Part shown: in pieces, positions 3,692-7,078 of the stretch
Layout of the letters: every line of letters starts with the position of its first letter
Numbering within the stretch: position 1 is the stretch's first letter
Assembly (NCBI GenBank): GCA_937901745.1
Contig: CALGSZ010000030.1
Span: 1 to 7,078, forward strand
Origin: an uncultured Chloroflexota bacterium
GTDB taxonomy: Bacteria > Chloroflexota > Chloroflexia > Thermomicrobiales > UBA6265
Length of the DNA stretch: 7,078 nt
Reading direction: 5' to 3'
Notes under the pieces: model-generated
The model's input: only the letters and a program-made list of their open reading frames with translations
Database searches by the model: none
What the model was told of the DNA's origin: nothing
Translations under genes and position numbers: made by a program

Positions 3692-5662
3692 TTACCCCCT
3701 CACCACCCTCCCAAACCCCACTACCAACCCCGCAAACACCACCACCGCCACCCACTCGGCAAACGCGCCCGCCCAACCGAAGCCAATGCTCCACGGCGCC
3801 TGCCCGCGCGATACCGCCCAGCCGGCCGCGCCGGCGATCACCACGCCCAGCAACCCCTCACCGCCCACCAGCCCGGACCCGAACAGCACGCCACGGTCAC
3901 GCCGCGCCAGCCGCTCCTCCTCAGAACCGGCGCTGCGCTCCATCGCGCCGCGCAGCAGCCCGCCCAGGAACACGGGCACCATGGTCGCTACTGGCAGATA
4001 CACGCCCACCGCGAACGGCAGGCTGGGGATGCGCAGCAGCTCGGCCACCAGCGCGATGCCGACGCCGATCGCCACGAACCCCCAGGGCAGCGACTGCTGG
4101 AGGATGCCGTCGATCACCAGGCGCATGAGCGTCGCCTGCGGGGCGGGCAGCTCGTCCGTGCCGAAGCCGTACGCCCGCGCGAGCAGCACCACGGTCAGCA
4201 CGACGAACAGCGCGGACGTGAGCACGCCCGCCAGCTCGCCGATCTGCTGGCGGCGTGGCGTTGCGCCGAGCAGGAAGCCGGTCTTCAGGTCCTGCGACGT
4301 GTCGCCCGCGATGGACGCGGCGATCGCCACGACGGTGCCGATCGTGAGCGCGGCGATCTTGCCCGCATCGTCGGTCCAGCCCAGCAGCAGGAAGATGGAC
4401 GACGTCGCGATCAGCGTCGCGATCGTCATGCCGCTGGTCGGGTTGGACGTGACGCCGACCATCCCGACGATGCGCGAGGACACGGTCACGAAGAAGAACG
4501 CGAAGATCGCGACCAGCACGGCGGCCACAGTGCGGCCGGCGATGCCCGGGAGCGAGGAGAACGCGGCGGGGATCAGCGCTAGCGCGAGCACGACGATGCC
4601 GGCCCCGATCGCGACGCTGCGGAGCGAGAGGTCCCGTTCCGTGCGCGGCGTCGCGTCATCATTTCCCGCGCCGACTTCGCCCACGCGGCCACGGATCTGC
4701 CGCGCGCCGAGCCTGAAGCTCTCGATCATCGTGGGGATGCTGCGGATCAGCGTGATCAGCCCGCCCGTCGCGACCGCACCCGCGCCGATGTAACGGACGT
4801 AGCGGCTCCAGATCTGCGACGCGCTCATCTCGTTGATCGTGAGCGCCGTCTCCGGGTAGAGCGGCGCGGTGAGGCTGTCGCCCCAGTAGGCGATGACCGG
4901 GATGATCACGAGCCACGAGAGCAGGCCGCCGCCCACCATGATCGCGCCGATGCGGGGGCCGAGGATGTAGCCCACGCCGAACAGCGCGGCGCTGACGTCC
5001 GCACCGACCTGCGCCTTGCGGACGAACGGGATCGAGACGCTGATGTCCGCGGGGACCACGCGCAGCCAGCCGGTGAGCGCCTTGAGCGCCGCGCCGACGC
5101 CGAGACCGAGGAACACGTTGCGCGCCCTCGCGCCGCCGGTCTCCGCCGCCTTGAGCACCTCCGCGCACGCCGTGCCCTCGGGGTAGGGAAGCGTCGCGTG
5201 CTCGCGCACGATCAGGTACGGCCTGAGCGGGATCATGCACAGCACGCCGAGCACGCCGCCGGCGAGGGCGAGCATCGTCATCTGGAGGACGGTCGGCTCG
5301 AAGCCCCAGAGGAACAGCGCGGGCAGCGTGAAGATCACGCCGCTCGCGACGGAGCTCGACGCCGAGCCCACCGTCTGCGACATGTTGGCCTCGAGGATCG
5401 TCGACCGGACGCCCGCGGCGCTGAACGCGCGGAACAGCGCGACGGTCATCACGGCGATGGGGATCGAGGTCGAGATCGTGAGGCCGGCCCGGAGCCCGAG
5501 GTACGCGTTCGCCGCGCCGAACAGGATCCCGAACAGGATGCCCGCCAGCATGGCCTTGAACGTGGCCTCGGCCGGGCTCTCCCGCGCCGGCACGTAGGGC
5601 TGGAAATCGGTGGACGGTTGTGCGGTCTTCACGCCGGAGCTGATCCCCGAATCGTTCGCCAT
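3692..5662 (-). CDS. OPT-family oligopeptide transporter
   Basis: This 656-residue inner-membrane protein is a typical bacterial member of the OPT superfamily, proton-coupled importers of small peptides or metal chelates. Family segments seen in order: ANAYLGLRAGLTISTSIPIA (about 51-70), ILEANMSQTVGSASSSVASG (about 89-108), LPYPEGTACAEVLKA (about 158-172), AGDTSQDLKTGFLLGATPRR (about 453-472), then VYLPVATMVPVFLGGLLRG and GVLFGSGLVGGEGLLGV near the end. Hydrophobic segments alternate with short polar loops along its whole length, with a longer charged cytosolic loop around 320-350. The length is normal and no frame break is seen. The ATG at 5662 has AGAGG six bases upstream (complement of 5669-5673). 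It follows the barrel gene on the same strand after 91 bases and ends in TAA before a hairpin. Substrate cannot be told from sequence: peptides are likeliest given the M14 peptidase nearby, metal-siderophore complexes are the alternative. Base composition matches the barrel and peptidase genes and differs from the kinase operon. Confidence 0.93.
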   Translation of the reverse strand: MANDSGISSGVKTAQPSTDFQPYVPARESPAEATFKAMLAGILFGILFGAANAYLGLRAGLTISTSIPIAVMTVALFRAFSAAGVRSTILEANMSQTVGSASSSVASGVIFTLPALFLWGFEPTVLQMTMLALAGGVLGVLCMIPLRPYLIVREHATLPYPEGTACAEVLKAAETGGARARNVFLGLGVGAALKALTGWLRVVPADISVSIPFVRKAQVGADVSAALFGVGYILGPRIGAIMVGGGLLSWLVIIPVIAYWGDSLTAPLYPETALTINEMSASQIWSRYVRYIGAGAVATGGLITLIRSIPTMIESFRLGARQIRGRVGEVGAGNDDATPRTERDLSLRSVAIGAGIVVLALALIPAAFSSLPGIAGRTVAAVLVAIFAFFFVTVSSRIVGMVGVTSNPTSGMTIATLIATSSIFLLLGWTDDAGKIAALTIGTVVAIAASIAGDTSQDLKTGFLLGATPRRQQIGELAGVLTSALFVVLTVVLLARAYGFGTDELPAPQATLMRLVIDGILQQSLPWGFVAIGVGIALVAELLRIPSLPFAVGVYLPVATMVPVFLGGLLRGAMERSAGSEEERLARRDRGVLFGSGLVGGEGLLGVVIAGAAGWAVSRGQAPWSIGFGWAGAFAEWVAVVVFAGLVVGFGRVVRG

Positions 5663-5707
5663 TTCGAGCCTCTGGTCAGAACCACGGGATTCGAGCGGAA
5701 CGCGGGT

Positions 5708-5735
5708 CGGCGGCCGGGCTGCGGCGCGGCCGCCG
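5708..5735 (-). terminator. GC-rich hairpin between the barrel and transporter genes
   Basis: CGGCGGCC (5708-5715) and GGCCGCCG (5728-5735) can form a perfect 8-bp stem with a 12-base loop, in the 91-base gap after the barrel stop. There is no T-run. It may attenuate read-through into the transporter gene or protect the upstream message. GC-rich DNA makes chance stems common, so this is tentative. Confidence 0.25.
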
Positions 5736-5753
5736 GCACACGCGCGGTCCGGG

Positions 5754-6233
5754 TCACCGGAACATCAAACCGAAACGGGCGAGGAGCTGGTCCTCCGGCG
5801 CATTCGCGAGCTCGTAGCGCAGGTCCACGAAGGGACGCATCCCGCCCATCCCCAGCTCGGCGCCGACGCCGAAGTTCAGGCCGCGCTCCGTCCTCCGGAC
5901 CTCGCCGACTTCGAGCCGCCGGACCGACCAGCCGACGCCTGCCCACGGACGCAGCGCGATGAACGGCAGCGAGACGTTGAGGTCGAACGTCGCGCCGCGG
6001 AGAGCGCAGTCGCCGGACCCGCACCGCGGGAAGAAGTACTCGCCGTTGACGGCCGCGGTGACGGGAATGGGCGGCAGGCCCAGGGTCACGCGCGCGCCTG
6101 CGCCGGCGGCACCGCCGAACGCTTCCCCGAACTGCGCGTAGTGCGCGCCGATCCCGATCTGCGCGGCGGCCGGCGCGGGCAGCGCGAGCGCGGCGGCCAA
6201 GGCACCAAGGACGAGTCCCAGTCGAGCTGACAT
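5754..6233 (-). CDS. Small outer-membrane beta-barrel-like protein with signal peptide
   Basis: The 159-residue product has a clear Sec signal peptide: MSAR, a hydrophobic stretch of Leu/Ala (5-20), and PAPAAAQ with probable cleavage near residue 24-25. The mature part is Gly-rich with alternating hydrophobic and polar residues typical of barrel strands, for example LRPWAGVGWSVRRLEVG (94-110), ERGLNFGVGAELGMG (116-130) and RPFVDLRYEL (133-142). It ends in LLARFGLMFR, close to the usual aromatic-terminated last strand. Cys71 and Cys76 (CGSGDC) could form a disulfide in an external loop. The start at 6233 is supported by GGAGG six bases upstream (complement of 6240-6244); the frame is open back to 6605, but that extension is Arg-rich and lies over the intergenic region. 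At about 135 mature residues it could make an eight-stranded barrel. It precedes the OPT transporter on the same strand and may share its transcript. Precise family and function unknown. Confidence 0.75.
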   Translation of the reverse strand: MSARLGLVLGALAAALALPAPAAAQIGIGAHYAQFGEAFGGAAGAGARVTLGLPPIPVTAAVNGEYFFPRCGSGDCALRGATFDLNVSLPFIALRPWAGVGWSVRRLEVGEVRRTERGLNFGVGAELGMGGMRPFVDLRYELANAPEDQLLARFGLMFR

Positions 6234-6258
6234 TCCGTACCTCCAGAACAGCATGCTC

Positions 6259-6277
6259 CGGGTGCGCAGCGCACCCG
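6259..6277 (-). repeat. Hairpin in the barrel mRNA leader
   Basis: CGGGTGCG (6259-6266) and CGCACCCG (6270-6277) form a perfect 8-bp stem with a three-base loop, 25 bases upstream of the barrel start codon and 14 bases before its ribosome site. It may be a leader stem or an operator. Confidence 0.4.
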
Positions 6278-6411
6278 TCGAAGCGGCATCAATACGACGT
6301 TGCGGCGGGCGCCGCCAGGGCCGCGTGGACGCGCACAGGGGTGCGGCGCAAGAGCCGGTGCGAACGTGTCGGCGCGCCGATGCGTCCCGATGCCCGCCAC
6401 CGCCCGCGGCC

Positions 6412-6440
6412 TTGCAGCGCTTCCGGCCCGACCAGATATT
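6412..6440 (+). promoter_or_regulatory. Possible promoter of the M14 peptidase gene
   Basis: TTGCAG (6412-6417) and GATATT (6435-6440) are separated by 17 bases and resemble -35 and -10 boxes, each with mismatches to consensus. Transcription from here would give a leader of roughly 120 bases containing the hairpin at 6492-6515. The match is weak, and housekeeping promoters in such GC-rich phyla are poorly defined. Confidence 0.2.
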
Positions 6441-6491
6441 CCGCCCCCGGACACCAGCGTTCCACATGCTCGCGGCGTTCCTGGCGCTCCG

Positions 6492-6515
6492 CGACCCGCG
6501 CCATCGCGCGGGTCG
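6492..6515 (+). repeat. 9-bp perfect hairpin in the peptidase leader
   Basis: CGACCCGCG (6492-6500) pairs with CGCGGGTCG (6507-6515) around a six-base loop. Outer bases CTGGC (6481-6485) and GCCAG (6519-6523) can extend the structure. It ends 50 bases before the peptidase ATG. Confidence 0.45.
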
Positions 6516-6565
6516 GCTGCCAGGCGCCATGCCGCATCCGCCGTCTCTTTCTCCACGAGAGTCCC

Positions 6566-7078
6566 ATGATCTCGCGACTCGCTGCCGTTCCCCTTGGCTC
6601 GACACTCGCGTCCCTGGCCGCCCTCATCCTTGCCGTGCCCACGGCCGCGCAGGACCTGCCGGTGATCCCGCCGCCGGGCGGCTGCCGTTCCGAGATCGAC
6701 GCGCGGCTCGCGTTCGGTCTATGCCCCGACAGCACGTTCGACTTCTACGCGAGCGGCCAGTACCGGCCCGGTGTGCCGCGGCCCGAGGACGTGCTCGGCT
6801 ACCCGATCGGGAGCTGGCACACCACGTACGGCCGGATGGAGAAGTACATCGCGGCTCTCGCCGCGGCGGTGCCCGAGCGCGTGCGCGTGTTCGACTACGG
6901 CCGCAGCGTCGAGGGTCAGGTCATGCACCTGATCGCGATCTCCGCGGAGCGGCACATCAGCCGGCTCGACGAGATCCGCGCGGCCCTCGCCCGGCTCGCG
7001 GACCCACGCACCACGACGCGCGTGGAGGCCGAGGCCCTGATCCAGGACCTGCCCGTCGTCGTCTGGCTCAACGCGGCG
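6566..7078 (+). CDS. Secreted M14-family zinc carboxypeptidase, N-terminal part (partial)
   Basis: 171 codons are present before the window ends. Residues 1-29 are a signal peptide: MISR, a hydrophobic core (about 5-24) and PTAAQ with cleavage near AAQ-D. The mature protein opens with a Pro-rich stretch and then YPIGSWHTTYGRMEKYIAAL (79-98), the substrate-domain start of M14 peptidases (Y....EM...L..L), followed by RVRVFDYGRSVEGQVMHLIA (105-124), the G.S.EGR...L family signature. It breaks off in LPVVVWLNAA (162-171), the strand that normally runs straight into the HGNE zinc motif, so the metal ligands lie just outside. Full-length members of this secreted type usually have several hundred further residues. 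The ATG at 6566 is favoured because it begins the signal peptide exactly; a weak GAGAG (6557-6561) stands four bases before it. It is transcribed away from the barrel and transporter genes. Likely role: trimming C-terminal residues from peptides in the periplasm or outside. Confidence 0.85.
   Translation, partial: MISRLAAVPLGSTLASLAALILAVPTAAQDLPVIPPPGGCRSEIDARLAFGLCPDSTFDFYASGQYRPGVPRPEDVLGYPIGSWHTTYGRMEKYIAALAAAVPERVRVFDYGRSVEGQVMHLIAISAERHISRLDEIRAALARLADPRTTTRVEAEALIQDLPVVVWLNAA

Larger units (their letters stand above)
6234..6565. other. Divergent intergenic region
   Basis: These 332 bases separate the barrel gene (minus) from the peptidase gene (plus) and should hold both promoters. 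Open frames here are Arg/Pro/Ala-rich by-products of high GC and have no ribosome sites. Two strong hairpins are visible: 6259-6277, in the barrel leader, and 6492-6515, in the peptidase leader. Confidence 0.5.

Noticed and set aside
3450..4793. 447-codon + strand open frame
   Set aside because: It lies antisense to the well-supported OPT transporter, is Pro/Ser/Thr/Ala-rich low-complexity sequence, and has no family motifs. It is a by-product of high third-position GC.
4659..5240. 193-codon minus-strand frame within the transporter gene
   Set aside because: It is an alternative frame of the transporter, with Arg/Gly/His-rich sequence and no hydrophobic segments.
5198..5962. 254-codon + strand open frame, with overlapping ones at 5235-5597 and 5610-6230
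   Set aside because: They are antisense to the transporter and barrel genes, with Arg/Ala/His-rich composition and no recognisable domains.
6234..6605. N-terminal extension of the barrel protein back to 6605
   Set aside because: The extension is Arg/Ala-rich, overlaps the start of the M14 gene, and would bury the signal peptide; GGAGG before 6233 marks the real start.

Overview
The window looks like a piece of a GC-rich Gram-negative chromosome in which a lower-GC accessory segment (roughly 1-3650) abuts a GC-rich, well-ordered backbone (roughly 3690-7078). The backbone genes are an OPT-family peptide transporter, a small outer-membrane-type beta-barrel with a signal peptide, and a secreted M14 carboxypeptidase. 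This combination, with an Ala/Gly/Arg-rich proteome, would suit Gemmatimonadota or a similar soil lineage. That placement is an inference from style, not from a marker gene.

Layout. 1-114: the last 37 codons of an unidentified + strand gene, ending in a hairpin. 229-567: the decayed 3' part of a VOC/glyoxalase-fold gene (- strand), interrupted by an in-frame TAG and lacking its N-terminal part. 649-963: a 104-residue N-terminal stub of an IS256-type transposase (+), followed by a terminator-like hairpin. 981-1243: two small overlapping - strand reading frames, the first with a perfect AGGAGG ribosome site; they may be one gene split by a -1 frame change. 1244-1611: non-coding, with two strong adjacent hairpins and a possible terminator for the next operon.

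1612-3242 (- strand) is the centre of interest: a two-gene operon in which a short HipA-like protein kinase is followed, with a GTGA stop/start overlap, by a DUF3037-type protein. The kinase keeps a plausible ATP lysine, the catalytic Asn/Asp region and the metal-binding Asp, but lacks the N-terminal part of classical HipA. No HipB-like DNA-binding partner is encoded beside it. An 8-bp perfect inverted repeat lies three bases upstream of the kinase start and could be an operator or an RNA switch. The pair sits among IS debris and pseudogenes, as toxin-antitoxin and defence modules often do. Its function is not, as far as I know, established.

3243-3691: non-coding, with several hairpins and a tandem 11-bp repeat; the accessory/backbone junction lies at its right-hand end. 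3692-6233 (-): the barrel gene followed by the OPT transporter, possibly co-transcribed. 6234-6565: a divergent intergenic region with two strong hairpins. 6566-7078 (+): the start of the M14 carboxypeptidase, cut by the window end just before its expected zinc motif. Together the backbone genes suggest extracellular peptide trimming and peptide uptake.
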